Positions 1 through 8,114 are shown, numbered from the stretch's first letter. The stretch is 64,000 bases of DNA from Ruegeria sp. R13_0 (GCF_017743995.1 NZ_JAGHRB010000003.1:290003-354002), one strand, 5' to 3'. Notes: a model not told the origin generated them from the sequence alone. Made by a program: numbers and translations.

Positions 1-53
1 ACGTCGCTATTGTCGTCCCAACCATCAGCATAGTCGTTCCAGTCATCAGTCAT
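1..53 (-). CDS. SAM-dependent methyltransferase, N-terminal fragment (runs off window)
   Basis: Only the first 17 codons lie in the window. The ATG is at 51-53 on the minus strand, with AAGGAAA a short distance upstream as a possible ribosome binding site. The peptide begins MTDDWNDYADGWDDN, which matches the usual opening of class I SAM-dependent methyltransferases in Rhodobacterales (WxxYAxGWD). The call rests on this short motif only, and the catalytic core is outside the window. Confidence 0.5.
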   Translation of the reverse strand, partial: MTDDWNDYADGWDDNSD

Positions 54-299
54 GTTGCTTGCGTTTCCTTGTGGGTTTGCATCGGCTCCGACACATCTGC
101 GCTGAGGCAGACGCATCGATACGAACGCGCGACATTGGCTAGGTTGGCGACAACAGTCAACATGGGTTTAGAACGGCATATGGAGGGAATAGAGGCGACC
201 TCGGCAAGCCTCTGCCTACGATCTTGCACACAAGAAAGAGGCCCCCCGAAGCGGGCCACAAGTTTAACCGAAGGAAAGTCTCGAGGTATTGAACACAGG
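54..299. other. Intergenic region with a probable terminator
   Basis: No convincing gene. A GC-rich hairpin lies at 240-257 (GGCCC and GGGCC arms around a TTCG-type loop). Read on the minus strand it is followed by TCTTTCTTG, fitting a terminator for the gene that ends at 300. Confidence 0.45.
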
Positions 300-842
300 C
301 TAACGCTTGCGCGCGCGATCGACAACACCGTCGGCTGTGATGGTGGCAATGCGATCCTCGGTACGGCGGGTCATTTCCACCCCGTCCCCTGTCATATGCG
401 CTTCGGCATATTCGGTGAATTTGAAGATGCTGCCATCGGCTTCGACATGGGTTTCATCTTCCGCTGAGCGACGTTTCACCGACCCGTCATGGCGGATTTC
501 AATGATCGTGTTGTCGGCCATACGAACCGTCACAGTATGCTCATCCACGGCCACACCCTGCCACCACATATCCGCATCACGCCGCACAACAATGCGGTTT
601 GGGTGCAGCTTGATCTGCACATCCTGCGCAACCTCCGCGTCAGCGGCTTTGACAACAACAATCGCCTCTTGTGCGTTGGAGTCACTGTGGATCGATGCGC
701 TCCCGTTTTTGGGCGGCCAGAGCTTAGGCTGTTCACGCGGCTTGCCCTTCTGATCCGTATGAAACCCGACAAACATCTGCGCGGATTTCCAGACGCGGCG
801 GACGGCTTTTTCGACTTTGGACTGGGCCGCGTTGGTAGACAT
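300..842 (-). CDS. Hypothetical protein, 180 aa
   Basis: A 180-residue soluble protein with no signal peptide or membrane segment. The N terminus is lysine/arginine rich. The rest alternates short beta-like segments with charged turns (for example HTVTVRMADNTIIEIRHDG), which suggests a beta-sandwich or beta-helix fold like those of phage baseplate or secretion-related proteins, but I cannot name a family. It lies 22 bp downstream of the antitoxin gene on the same strand. It is accepted as real because of its length, even codon use and the terminator-like hairpin just after it. Confidence 0.6.
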   Translation of the reverse strand: MSTNAAQSKVEKAVRRVWKSAQMFVGFHTDQKGKPREQPKLWPPKNGSASIHSDSNAQEAIVVVKAADAEVAQDVQIKLHPNRIVVRRDADMWWQGVAVDEHTVTVRMADNTIIEIRHDGSVKRRSAEDETHVEADGSIFKFTEYAEAHMTGDGVEMTRRTEDRIATITADGVVDRARKR

Positions 843-864
843 GGCGGGTGACCTTCCTGAACGG

Positions 865-1164
865 TTAACTCGCGTGCAATTTTGGGGTGAGCGTCACACC
901 CACCGCACTCAGCACTTTCAGCACTGTGCCAAACTCGGGATTGCCGTTTTCGCTAAGTGCGCGATAAAGGCTTTCCCGAGACAAGCCGGATTTGTCGGCC
1001 ACGCTCGACATGCCTTTAGCCTTGGCAACATCGCCAAGCGCCGATGCGATCAGAGCCGTGTCGCTGGTTTCAAAAGCCGCTTCAAGATAGGCTTGAATGG
1101 CTTCGGGGCTGTCCAGATAGTCAGCCGCTTCAAACTTCGTTGTTTTGACACCCATGTGTTTCAC
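865..1164 (-). CDS. Antitoxin of a type II toxin-antitoxin pair (HigA-like, addiction module antidote family)
   Basis: A 99-residue protein with a C-terminal helix-turn-helix (about residues 55-95: KSGLSRESLYRALSENGNPE then a second helix). This is the typical form of the short addiction module antidote proteins. Its start overlaps the end of the toxin gene by 4 bp (1161-1164), so the two are translationally coupled. The order toxin first, antitoxin second is that of higBA and graTA systems. In these families the antitoxin binds and neutralises the toxin and represses the shared promoter, which here would lie upstream of 1454. Confidence 0.85.
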   Translation of the reverse strand: MKHMGVKTTKFEAADYLDSPEAIQAYLEAAFETSDTALIASALGDVAKAKGMSSVADKSGLSRESLYRALSENGNPEFGTVLKVLSAVGVTLTPKLHAS

Positions 1165-1454
1165 TCCAACTCTCTTGCCATCGCTTTGGCGGTTTTGATG
1201 TCAATTTGCTGGGATGACTTGTCTCCGCCACAAAGCAAAACGATCAAAACGTCGCCACGCGATACATAATAAACGCGATACCCCTTACCTTCCGAGATAC
1301 GCAGTTCACTCACACCTTCACCAACCGGTTTCACATCGCCGGGATTGCCCAAACTCAACCGCGTGATGCGAACCAAAATCCTGGCTCTCGCCCTTTGGTC
1401 CTTCAAGCCCTTGAGCCACTTGTCAAACAGGTCAGTCTTACGAATTTCTATCAT
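1161..1454 (-). CDS. RelE/ParE-family toxin
   Basis: A 97-residue protein with the addiction module killer signature: an N-terminal RKTDLFDKWLKGLKDQRAR segment, then RLSLGNPGDVKPVGEGVSELRI and the strand GYRVYYV, then a core strand VLIVLLCGGDK. These match the RelE/ParE fold (HigB-like subgroup), whose members are ribosome-dependent mRNA nucleases or gyrase poisons. Which activity applies cannot be told from sequence. It is first in a two-gene operon with the antitoxin at 865-1164. The system is a common stabiliser of plasmids and islands. Confidence 0.88.
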   Translation of the reverse strand: MIEIRKTDLFDKWLKGLKDQRARARILVRITRLSLGNPGDVKPVGEGVSELRISEGKGYRVYYVSRGDVLIVLLCGGDKSSQQIDIKTAKAMARELE

Positions 1455-1537
1455 ACCTAAATGTAGCCTACAAGCTACAACCTTTCAAGTGGAAACACCG
1501 TAAAGCGTTGAATTAAAATAGAACAACACCGTTGGAA

Positions 1538-1560
1538 GGCAGGGCGCAAAGCGCCCTGCC
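1538..1560 (-). terminator. Strong hairpin downstream of the ParB-like gene
   Basis: A perfect 10-bp stem (GGCAGGGCGC / GCGCCCTGCC) with a 3-nt loop, 10 bp past the stop codon of the ParB-like gene. No run of T follows directly on the minus strand, so it may need Rho or act as an mRNA 3' end stabiliser. Confidence 0.6.
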
Positions 1561-1569
1561 CTATTGGGT

Positions 1570-3435
1570 TCAAAAGCAATCTGGCACCCAAGCATCGATC
1601 CGAGCTTTCTGTGCCTCGGTCACACCCAATGCCGCCTGATGCTCAATATCATTGAACAGCTTGTGCAGCCCCTCGTTCTTCGCGCCTTTCTTGGATTTCG
1701 CGAAGGCCTTGAACATGTCGGTGTCGACATTAAGGTCCAGCAGGTCTTTGTAGAGATCATCCAGCTGCCAGCCTTTCAGGCGTTTGAAGCAGTTCTCCGC
1801 CGACGGGGTCCAGATCGCGCGCATGTCTGCGCCGATCTCAGCCTCGATCTCCGCCATGAACTCCGGGCGCTGGGTCAGAAACCGGCGGGCCAGAAACGCT
1901 GTGATCTCTCCATTGCGGGTCTTCTTACCCAGATCACGAAACGCTTTGAACGCCTCCACGCTGCCTAGTGCTGCCATCTCGTGGAGCTGGTTATAAGCTG
2001 CTTCCGCCGCCTCATCCCTCTCCCCACCAAGACGCGGATCGAGGATGAACTGGTCGTCGATCTCGGGCGTGTTCCGCTCGGCCCCACCATAGCCAAACCC
2101 AAACAGGTTGCTGGTCAGACCGGAGGCCGGGGTGGTGGAGAAGGAAAACAGGCTCAACACATAGTCGGGCTTGTCCAGCAGAGCCGTTTGAATCGCCGCC
2201 AGCCGGATCGCCACCATGTCGTCGATGAACTTCTGTGAATAGGCCGGTTTTGGTGCTTCTTTGATCTCTGTTTCCTCGACTGGAGTCAGAACACCAGCCT
2301 CAATGGCAGCCTGTACATGTTCCGCCGCAACGTAAGCCGATGATGTTTTGATCTCGCCAGTGTTGCCGACATAGAGAAACACACCGGACAGTTTGCGTTG
2401 ATCATCGGAATAGAACGGCGCGGCATAGTCCTCGAGCGCTGCAAGTTCCTTTTCGCCCTCCTCATCCAGAGCCTCTGCCTCATAGAGTTCGGCAAGTTCG
2501 TCATACCGCTCAGACTGTTCTTCGGTGAAGTCCCGGCTCACCATGTCCAGACGGTGCATGCCTTCTGTGCCTGTGAACCCATAGGGAATGTAGCTTTCCT
2601 CATGGGTGTCCACCCACTCCCAGCCTTCTGCTTCGCGCAGCTTTTCTGCTTCTGCTGCCAGTTTCTCGGCAAACAGTTGATCCAGTAGATCGCCGTCATT
2701 GAACAGGACCTCATCGGCGAAGAGATCAGCAGTGACGGTGCCGCCTGCCGCAACATAGGCGTCCTGTCCGACAAACACGGCTTTGCGGTTGGAGCTGCTG
2801 ACGGCCTCAGACGTCAGGGCCTGTTTCACATCATGTTCACTGAACCACCGGCACTCTTTGGCCTGCTGCAGCACGTCCAGAATTTTCTCTTCTTCGGTGC
2901 TGACGGTCATCGCCTTGGCCAGCCCCATGCTGATCTCACCCGCCTTGAGCGCGTCCAGTACGGCGGCGGGCAGACTGGACAATGCGAGGCGGCGGCGTAC
3001 ATGGGCTTCGGTCACACCAAACGCATTGCTGATCTTGGCAACAGACAGGGATTTCTCCGCCATCTTGCCATAGGCACGGACCTCGTCCACCGGGTCCAGT
3101 TCCTCACGCGCAGTGTTTTCTGCATTGGCCCATTGTTCAGCCACAAAGGGGTTGTCTGTGACCTTCACGGGAACCTGTGCCAGATCAGCGCGTTCGGTCA
3201 CGGCGATGTTCAGAGCCCGCAGGCGGCGACCACCGGCGACAATTGCGACTTTGCCATCCGCATCGCGTAGGCCGCTGAGGTTCTGGATCAGGCCGCACAT
3301 GACCAGACTGTCAGCCAGCAGAGCGATGCCGTCCTCGGCAACGTCCTGTCGCGGGTTGATGTCCGATAGGTACAGATCGGACAGAGCGATGGTTTCGATG
3401 GTTTCCGGTGCGGTGAATGTTTCGACTTTGCTCAT
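1570..3435 (-). CDS. ParB/RepB/Spo0J-family protein, large plasmid type
   Basis: A 621-residue protein. Residues 15-75 form a ParB N-terminal domain, with DINPRQ near 25-30 and the phosphate-binding-type VAGGRRLRAL near 67-75. ENTAREELDPVDE (106-118) matches the conserved ParB motif, and a helix-turn-helix covers about 134-157. The remaining 450 residues are acidic and helical without a known domain. That is far longer than a chromosomal ParB (about 300 residues) but typical of ParB-like proteins on Rhodobacterales plasmids and integrative elements. No ParA gene is adjacent, so a classical partition role is doubtful, and a CTP-dependent DNA clamp or regulator on a mobile element is also possible. 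Confidence 0.85.
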   Translation of the reverse strand: MSKVETFTAPETIETIALSDLYLSDINPRQDVAEDGIALLADSLVMCGLIQNLSGLRDADGKVAIVAGGRRLRALNIAVTERADLAQVPVKVTDNPFVAEQWANAENTAREELDPVDEVRAYGKMAEKSLSVAKISNAFGVTEAHVRRRLALSSLPAAVLDALKAGEISMGLAKAMTVSTEEEKILDVLQQAKECRWFSEHDVKQALTSEAVSSSNRKAVFVGQDAYVAAGGTVTADLFADEVLFNDGDLLDQLFAEKLAAEAEKLREAEGWEWVDTHEESYIPYGFTGTEGMHRLDMVSRDFTEEQSERYDELAELYEAEALDEEGEKELAALEDYAAPFYSDDQRKLSGVFLYVGNTGEIKTSSAYVAAEHVQAAIEAGVLTPVEETEIKEAPKPAYSQKFIDDMVAIRLAAIQTALLDKPDYVLSLFSFSTTPASGLTSNLFGFGYGGAERNTPEIDDQFILDPRLGGERDEAAEAAYNQLHEMAALGSVEAFKAFRDLGKKTRNGEITAFLARRFLTQRPEFMAEIEAEIGADMRAIWTPSAENCFKRLKGWQLDDLYKDLLDLNVDTDMFKAFAKSKKGAKNEGLHKLFNDIEHQAALGVTEAQKARIDAWVPDCF

Positions 3436-3480
3436 GGGGCAAATCCTTGTTTGAGTGTTTTGCTTCGTGTTAAAGGTGCC

Positions 3481-3498
3481 CTACCCCTTTCGGGGTAG
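3481..3498. terminator. Hairpin between the small ORF and the ParB-like gene
   Basis: Perfect 7-bp stem CTACCCC / GGGGTAG with a 4-nt TTTC loop, placed just after the stop of the 39-residue ORF (3510) and before the ParB-like gene start (3435). It may be an attenuator or a processing site. Confidence 0.45.
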
Positions 3499-3509
3499 AG
3501 CGGGGCCGC

Positions 3510-3629
3510 TTAGGCGGCTGCGTGTTGTTTCAAGAAGGCGAGGCCGATCTTGGCGGAGAGACCTCCCTTCTTGACCAGCTCAACGGCTTCGTGCCGTCGT
3601 TGCTGCAAGGTTTCCTGACTTATTTTCAT
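3510..3629 (-). CDS. Small hypothetical protein, 39 aa
   Basis: A short reading frame starting ATG at 3627-3629 and ending TAA at 3510. It is preceded by AAAGGGGGTG, a very strong ribosome binding site directly upstream of the start. The peptide runs MKISQETLQQRRHEAVELV and ends in a helical tail (LAFLKQHAAA). It lies between the DUF3768 gene and the ParB-like gene on the same strand. The function is unknown; the strong Shine-Dalgarno sequence is the main reason to list it. Confidence 0.5.
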   Translation of the reverse strand: MKISQETLQQRRHEAVELVKKGGLSAKIGLAFLKQHAAA

Positions 3630-3759
3630 CACCCCCTTTCAGGTTGTTGCAGGCATGAACTCACCCGCTGCCCGGCAGGGCATGCTTGCATGTCCCGAGA
3701 GGGACCTTTCCTGCGCGGGTTGCGCATGCAGACCCTGCCCGGTTGGGACAGGGTTGGGA

Positions 3760-4164
3760 TCAGTATTCGCTGGGGCACATGATGGTCAGGACTCGGCGCG
3801 TCACTGACGTGTCAAACGGACGGTCGGACCCGTATTTGTAATCCGCGTCGTAAAGATCGATTCTCCAGAACAGCTTCTGGCCGCTGATTGTCACCGTTCC
3901 GAATGTGTGATCGCCATATGGGTCATTGCCCTCGTCAAACTGGTCATCTGACGCCACTGCAGCCAAAGCGGCGGTTTGGAACTCGATCCCTTCGCCGGAT
4001 ACGCCGGGCGTGACAAACACCTGACCCTGAATGCCTTTGGAGTGCATTTCGATTGCCGCAGTCGGATCGATCAGGGCTTTCCGAAACAGGTCATTCTGGG
4101 CTGCAATCTCTGCCGCCTGAAGGCTCGTGTCATTCTCGATGTCTTTTGTTGTTTCAAGGTTCAA
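3760..4164 (-). CDS. DUF3768 domain-containing protein
   Basis: About 134 residues. I place the start at TTG 4162-4164, because GGAGAGA sits 6 bp upstream and family similarity begins at this point; the upstream extension to 4521 is arginine/proline rich and unlike protein. Visible family features are IAAQNDLFRKAL near the N terminus, then TPGV, the acidic FDEGNDPYGDHTFG segment, FWRIDLYDADYKYGS, and the C-terminal TRRVLTIM. DUF3768 proteins are small, of unknown function and common on alphaproteobacterial plasmids and conjugative elements, which agrees with the ParB-like neighbour. Confidence 0.8.
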   Translation of the reverse strand: MNLETTKDIENDTSLQAAEIAAQNDLFRKALIDPTAAIEMHSKGIQGQVFVTPGVSGEGIEFQTAALAAVASDDQFDEGNDPYGDHTFGTVTISGQKLFWRIDLYDADYKYGSDRPFDTSVTRRVLTIMCPSEY

Positions 4165-4689
4165 AACCGTCTCTCCTTTTGTGGTACGACCTCCGGGGCT
4201 GATCCCTTTTGGTGCTGGTTTTGAGCCGAGCCCTGAAAGGGCGTCGTCTCTAAAACCTGCCCCGTGGCGAACGCGGAGAGGGGCGAGACAGGACAAATCG
4301 ACAAGAGTGGTGCGGCCCGCAGCGCTTCGCGCGAGGACACGGTCTTGTCTATTTGTCTTGTCCGAGGGGGGAGGCCGCGCCTTCCCCCTGACGTCGGGTG
4401 GCGTTTGGCTTGTCCAAATCCCGCCTGACCAACAAAAGAAGCCAAAGGATCTTCGATCCTGCGGGAGCGCAAAAAGGATCGTAACCCGAACGGGCAGATC
4501 ACCGCGGCAGGAAGCGACCATGACCCAAAGCCCCTGCCCCGGCTCGCGAGAGACGGTTCAGGGGCTATTGGCTCAGGGAGATTATGCTGGGGTGTTCTGG
4601 GTGGAAGCCGGCCGGCCGGCTGAAACCTAGAGCCCGGTCACGAGACGAAAGGCTCGGGAATTGCCGGGGAAACAAATTGCAACCCGAAG
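4165..4689. other. GC-rich intergenic region with a 16-bp palindrome
   Basis: No confident gene except the small candidate at 4520-4630. It contains a perfect 16-bp palindrome, AGCCGGCCGGCCGGCT, at 4606-4621. Other segments are rich in short GC inverted repeats. It could hold regulatory or maintenance sites of the element, but nothing specific is recognised. Confidence 0.4.
4520..4630 (+). CDS. Possible small protein, 36 aa
   Basis: ATG at 4520 preceded by GCAGGAAGCGACC, a good ribosome binding site at usual spacing; the stop is TAG 4628-4630. The peptide (MTQSPCPGSRE through QGLLAQGDYAGVFWVEAGRP) has reasonable composition. It may equally be a chance frame in GC-rich DNA, since its 3' part overlaps the 16-bp palindrome. 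Confidence 0.25.
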   Translation: MTQSPCPGSRETVQGLLAQGDYAGVFWVEAGRPAET

Positions 4690-4941
4690 TCACTCACCAA
4701 TCGGAACGTACCCTCGACGGCGCTTTTGCTTATCGAGTTTCTGGAGTGCTTCAGCAGCCTCGGTTTCATCTTCGTACGTCACCATCATGGCTTGCCCGTT
4801 TGTGCCAATACGTCCCCAGGTACGAAGAACGGACACTTCGCCAAACAGCGTTGGTTGCAACTCAATCCCATAGAACCGCGCCATGTTGACGTCCGGGTCC
4901 ACGTGGATCAGATGGACAGGTGTGGTCGCTGAGAGCCTCAT
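4690..4941 (-). CDS. WGR domain-containing protein
   Basis: About 83 residues from the ATG at 4939-4941. A longer frame to 5064 exists, but the added N terminus is not family-like. The core shows NMARFYGIELQPTLFGEVSVLRTWGRIGTNGQ followed by the helix DETEAAEALQKLDKQKRRRGY, the complete WGR fold. WGR domains bind DNA ends in PARPs; single-domain bacterial versions are small, common on alphaproteobacterial plasmids and of unknown function. The neighbouring gene at 5181 is divergent. Confidence 0.82.
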   Translation of the reverse strand: MRLSATTPVHLIHVDPDVNMARFYGIELQPTLFGEVSVLRTWGRIGTNGQAMMVTYEDETEAAEALQKLDKQKRRRGYVPIGE

Positions 4942-5180
4942 CACCTGATCTTCCGTTTCTAAACCGCAACTGTACTTAGACACCTGGAGCCGCCTCCTGC
5001 GCGCGTCGGCAGCAGCCAAAACAAACCAATTATTGGCAGCGTATTGATCTAAGTCCCCTTCCAATACGGCGGTGTTAGATGAGTATCAATATATAGAACT
5101 TTGTGTGATTATAGCCACAACATGTTTGCAGTTGAACCCCTTTTATTCTACTATGGGTGATGCCGCCAAGGGGGATTCAG

Positions 5181-5489
5181 ATGTCCGAAACTGCCAGTTC
5201 AGAGACACAGACAGCACTGGCTGCAACGGCCAAGCAACTTGCCTATGCACGCAAATTGGCAGAACAACAAAACGTCGTGTTGCCATGGGACATCCAACAA
5301 GATCGGCGCGCGATGAGCCAGTGGATTGACACGCAGAGATCGGCGCCTCGCGTTCGCGATACCCAACCCAGTTCCAAGCAGGTGGCGTTTGCGGAGCGCA
5401 TCGCGCGAATCAAGCGCAGTCCTGTTCCGGACGAGTGCTTTCGGGATCGTTCACTGATGTCCCGCTGGATCGATAGCAATGAGCCCTGA
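5181..5489 (+). CDS. Hypothetical protein with two copies of a short DNA-topoisomerase-tail-like motif, 102 aa
   Basis: The start is chosen at ATG 5181 because AAGGGGGA lies just upstream. The protein has two related units: KQLAYARKLAEQ...LPWDIQQDRRAMSQWID (about residues 17-51) and KQVAFAERIARIKR...VPDECFRDRSLMSRWID (about 65-99). Similar T/S-x-KQxxxAxxIA units occur in C-terminal tails of some bacterial topoisomerase III proteins. No catalytic motif is present. A small nucleic-acid-binding or adaptor role is plausible but unproven. Confidence 0.65.
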   Translation: MSETASSETQTALAATAKQLAYARKLAEQQNVVLPWDIQQDRRAMSQWIDTQRSAPRVRDTQPSSKQVAFAERIARIKRSPVPDECFRDRSLMSRWIDSNEP

Positions 5490-5717
5490 GCGTACCCACG
5501 GCAGCGGTAGATTCCTTACATCATCGAAACAATTGTTACGTTGAGAAAGCTCGACCAGTACGGTATCTGACTAACGCGGCGTACCTGGGGGGTTTATTGA
5601 TTTACTTGAGGGGGTACGAGTTTGGTGCGTCGCGCACCCTCCCACCAGATACTGGCCAAGCTACGCGTATTGCTGATATGAGATCGTCTGCGTTCAAAAG
5701 ATTGGAGCAGCGCAGTC

Positions 5718-5972
5718 ATGAATATCGACGAGCCAATACTGATAATGTCGGACAAGTGTAAGTCTGTACTTGTCGACGGGTTTCGCTTTGAAATTGAAAT
5801 CTATCGCTTGGAAAACCAGGGCCGCTGGACATTGGAAGTGACCGACGCAGAGGACGCCAGCTATGTTTGGGACGATAAGTTCAGTTCCGACCAAGACGCA
5901 TTGGATACGGCTGTGGATACCCTAAACAATGAGGGCGCCCTGGGGTTCATGGGAAAAGACAAAAAGCCTTAG
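5718..5972 (+). CDS. Hypothetical protein, 84 aa
   Basis: A small acidic soluble protein, with predicted beta strands in VLVDGFRFEIEIYRLE and GRWTLEVTDAEDASYVWDD, then a helix DQDALDTAVDTLNNEG. This strand-strand-helix layout and the regular codon use support a real gene. I do not recognise the family. Confidence 0.55.
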   Translation: MNIDEPILIMSDKCKSVLVDGFRFEIEIYRLENQGRWTLEVTDAEDASYVWDDKFSSDQDALDTAVDTLNNEGALGFMGKDKKP

Positions 5973-6261
5973 GGTACCGTCAGAGTCCTTTGCTTGTAAC
6001 CTGCATTATGGGCAAATTAAGTAAGAAGCGCCATGGATGCGTGGAACAACCCTTTGCACTGACGGGCGCAAGCACGCTGCCTATTTAACCTACGCATGCA
6101 CTTTGTGCAGATCTTACCCAACTATTGCAAAATCGAACATACTGAGTGCCTCAGCAAGTGGGTGTTTGGGCAGCCTTGTCAATGGCAACCAAGCGCTAGC
6201 CATTCCTGAGCCACAACAAGACAGTTGCTACGAATTGTGATATCAATATTTGACAATCTAA
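5973..6261. other. Intergenic, nothing recognised
   Basis: 289 bp without a convincing gene. The upstream part of the ArsR promoter must lie near 6200-6261, but no clear -35/-10 pair or palindrome stands out. Confidence 0.4.
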
Positions 6262-6579
6262 ATGGTGCGCTGCTTGAAAGCTGATCTAAGCCAAAATGCT
6301 CTTGAAGCAACCGACTTTCTTAAAGCCATGTCGCATGACGGCCGTCTGAAGATTTTGTGCCTGCTTCTTCATGGTGAGAAATCAGTCGGAGAGATTGAAG
6401 AGGCTTTCAGCATGCGGCAGGCCGCTGCCTCGCAGCAGTTGTCTCGGCTTCGTCTCTCTGGGCTGATCGGCGCTCGGCGCGACGGGAAGAACATCTACTA
6501 CAGGGTAATCGACCAACGAGTATTGGAGATTGTTGCTGTGCTCTACGAGCTATTCTGTGACGAAGTGGGTCAACAATAA
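6262..6579 (+). CDS. ArsR/SmtB-family transcriptional regulator
   Basis: A 105-residue winged-helix protein. ATDFLKAMSHDGRLKILCLLLHGEKSVGEIE is the classic ArsR opening, then the recognition helix RQAAASQQLSRLRLSGLI and the wing ARRDGKNIYYRV. There is no CxC metal-binding motif in the recognition region, so metal sensing is not supported. It more likely resembles BigR/SqrR-type or other thiol or redox-linked members, but the paired cysteines that define BigR are not clearly present. No obvious target gene is adjacent. Confidence 0.82.
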   Translation: MVRCLKADLSQNALEATDFLKAMSHDGRLKILCLLLHGEKSVGEIEEAFSMRQAAASQQLSRLRLSGLIGARRDGKNIYYRVIDQRVLEIVAVLYELFCDEVGQQ

Positions 6580-6858
6580 GCAGCCAATAGAATGGCAAGG
6601 TGCCTTTTGAAACAAGGGGTGAGAAGTCGGTGCCGGGGCAATAGAGAAATTCGTTTAGTACTTTTCCGTCTGTTACCAGGCGGCCGGAAGTTGGCATTCT
6701 CCAGGTGATGAGATTTCAAAATTTGGGCGCGAGCCCTTTGACTAATTTCATCTGACTACATCAAATACAATATGCTACCGCCAACTGCCACAAAAACGAT
6801 TGACCATGTCCGCCAACGGTCAAGCGGTCCGCCGGCCCCTGCCCTGCGCCGCCAGAGC

Positions 6859-7158
6859 CTAGCGACCAATCCCTTTTTCTCGGCTAAGTCTTGCAGAGAT
6901 GTGACAAGGGTTATGCCGTTGCTGTGCGTCCAGATGGTTGGCCTCATGACAGCTCGCGCACAATGAAATCACAGTCTCGGTGGACATGCCGGTTTCATAG
7001 TCAAAACAGTACTCTTGCCCACAGACTTCCAGCACTTCTCCGCGCTTGGCCAATTGCGAAGCTGTCACCCCGCAGTGATCACAAATCCCGGCTGAGAGCG
7101 CCAATTTTAGTTCAGACAGTTCCACTGTCTTCTGAAAATTACATACTCTGTCACTCAT
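6859..7158 (-). CDS. Zinc-finger/HNH-like hypothetical protein, 99 aa
   Basis: Cysteine pairs ICDHCG (about residues 25-29) and SLCASCHEANH (about 66-76) form a probable zinc site, followed by LDAQQRHNPC. The CxxC...CxxCHxxNH layout resembles HNH endonuclease-like proteins, but a full His-Asn-His active site is not clear, so nuclease activity is not claimed. It could be a small DNA-binding protein of a mobile element. Confidence 0.5.
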   Translation of the reverse strand: MSDRVCNFQKTVELSELKLALSAGICDHCGVTASQLAKRGEVLEVCGQEYCFDYETGMSTETVISLCASCHEANHLDAQQRHNPCHISARLSREKGIGR

Positions 7159-7677
7159 AACCGCTTCAAGATTTCACAAAAGGGTGAAGAGGAAAAGTTT
7201 GTGAAACAAGAATTCAAGGTATTGTGACTTAGCCCAACGCCTCAGAGGTTTGGCTCTAGCCAATAGATTTTTCCACGCCAGAAAATTGGCCGCGCATAGA
7301 AGGTCCGGCTGTGTATTGAAGCGTGCGCACGGGTAGGTAGGGAAGTCTTCAGCTATCATCCAGATCAGACATCACAATTGTGGCGTCGGCAAATCTTGGT
7401 GCTTGCTTTGTCCAACTAGCAAACCAGTTCTTGGCCTTCGGTTCGATAATGCGGTTCTGAAAAAATCCTGTGGAGAGAACATGCAGCCGGGGTATTTGAG
7501 AACTCCGGGCCTCGGATTGACGATGGTGCCTTCGCTGTGGCGTCGAACCATTCAATGCTTTTCCGGATTCCTTATGTCATTTGGAACACATCGCGTCGCG
7601 TGCCAAAGCATCAAAATAGAAAGCCGGTTTTTCCCTACATCGTGAAGCGTTCCATGTAGGGGCGAGCTTGTTGCGTG
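7159..7677. other. Gene-poor stretch with possible gene remnant
   Basis: 519 bp without a confident gene. On the minus strand, 7349-7555 gives a frame ending ...WTKQAPRFADATIVMSDLDDS and 7174-7359 gives another short frame. Together they might be the frameshifted remains of one gene, but no family is recognised. Base composition is lower in GC than in the flanking genes. Confidence 0.3.
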
Positions 7678-7896
7678 TTATTCATCCGTCACGCGAAACT
7701 CACCTGAGGCAGCATCCGTTGGGGGTTCGCCGAATTCGTCCGTGTTCAGACCTCTGCGAATGAGTTCTCGAATGGCGGCAGCCCTGGATGGCAGGCGGTT
7801 TTCAAACCGCCAATCATCGATTGCCTTGAGCTCTTCAAGATCAAGCATCAATTGGAGCTTTTCAGTCCGCTTCGGAGGTCGGGATTGATCTGACAC
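7678..7896 (-). CDS. Small ribbon-helix-helix-like protein, 72 aa
   Basis: Starts GTG at 7894-7896 with GAGG about 8 bp upstream. KLQLMLDLEELKAIDDWRFENRLPSRAAAIRELIRRGL has the strand-helix-helix pattern of ribbon-helix-helix DNA-binding proteins such as CopG/Arc relatives. The C-terminal tail is acidic and probably disordered. It is likely a small regulator. No partner toxin gene is seen beside it. Confidence 0.65.
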   Translation of the reverse strand: MSDQSRPPKRTEKLQLMLDLEELKAIDDWRFENRLPSRAAAIRELIRRGLNTDEFGEPPTDAASGEFRVTDE

Positions 7897-8114
7897 GTTC
7901 TAAGCCTCAACTTACGTCACTTACTCCATTCATGTATGCCAGTGCTTTTCCATATCTACAACGACATTCGCAGGCGATGTTGGGTGCAGCGGTCAGTCAT
8001 GCGATGGAAGAGCTATGTGGTAGGTGTGATACATACCTTAACCATATGTTTTTATTTGCATTTTTTGACCCACCACCTATCTTTACATCAACTGCAAAGC
8101 AAAAGAGGTGAAAC

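Noticed and set aside
4165..4521. Upstream 119-codon extension of the DUF3768 frame
   Set aside because: Arginine/proline-rich, not family-like; a good ribosome binding site at TTG 4162-4164 marks the real start.
4942..5064. N-terminal extension of the WGR protein
   Set aside because: WGR similarity starts at MRLSATTP; the added 41 residues are not conserved-looking and a start with acceptable ribosome binding site exists at 4941.
6756..6947. 63-codon minus-strand frame with a hydrophobic end (SIVFVAVGGSILYLM)
   Set aside because: Overlaps the zinc-finger gene's C terminus in another frame, has no ribosome binding site and no repeat of the pattern elsewhere.
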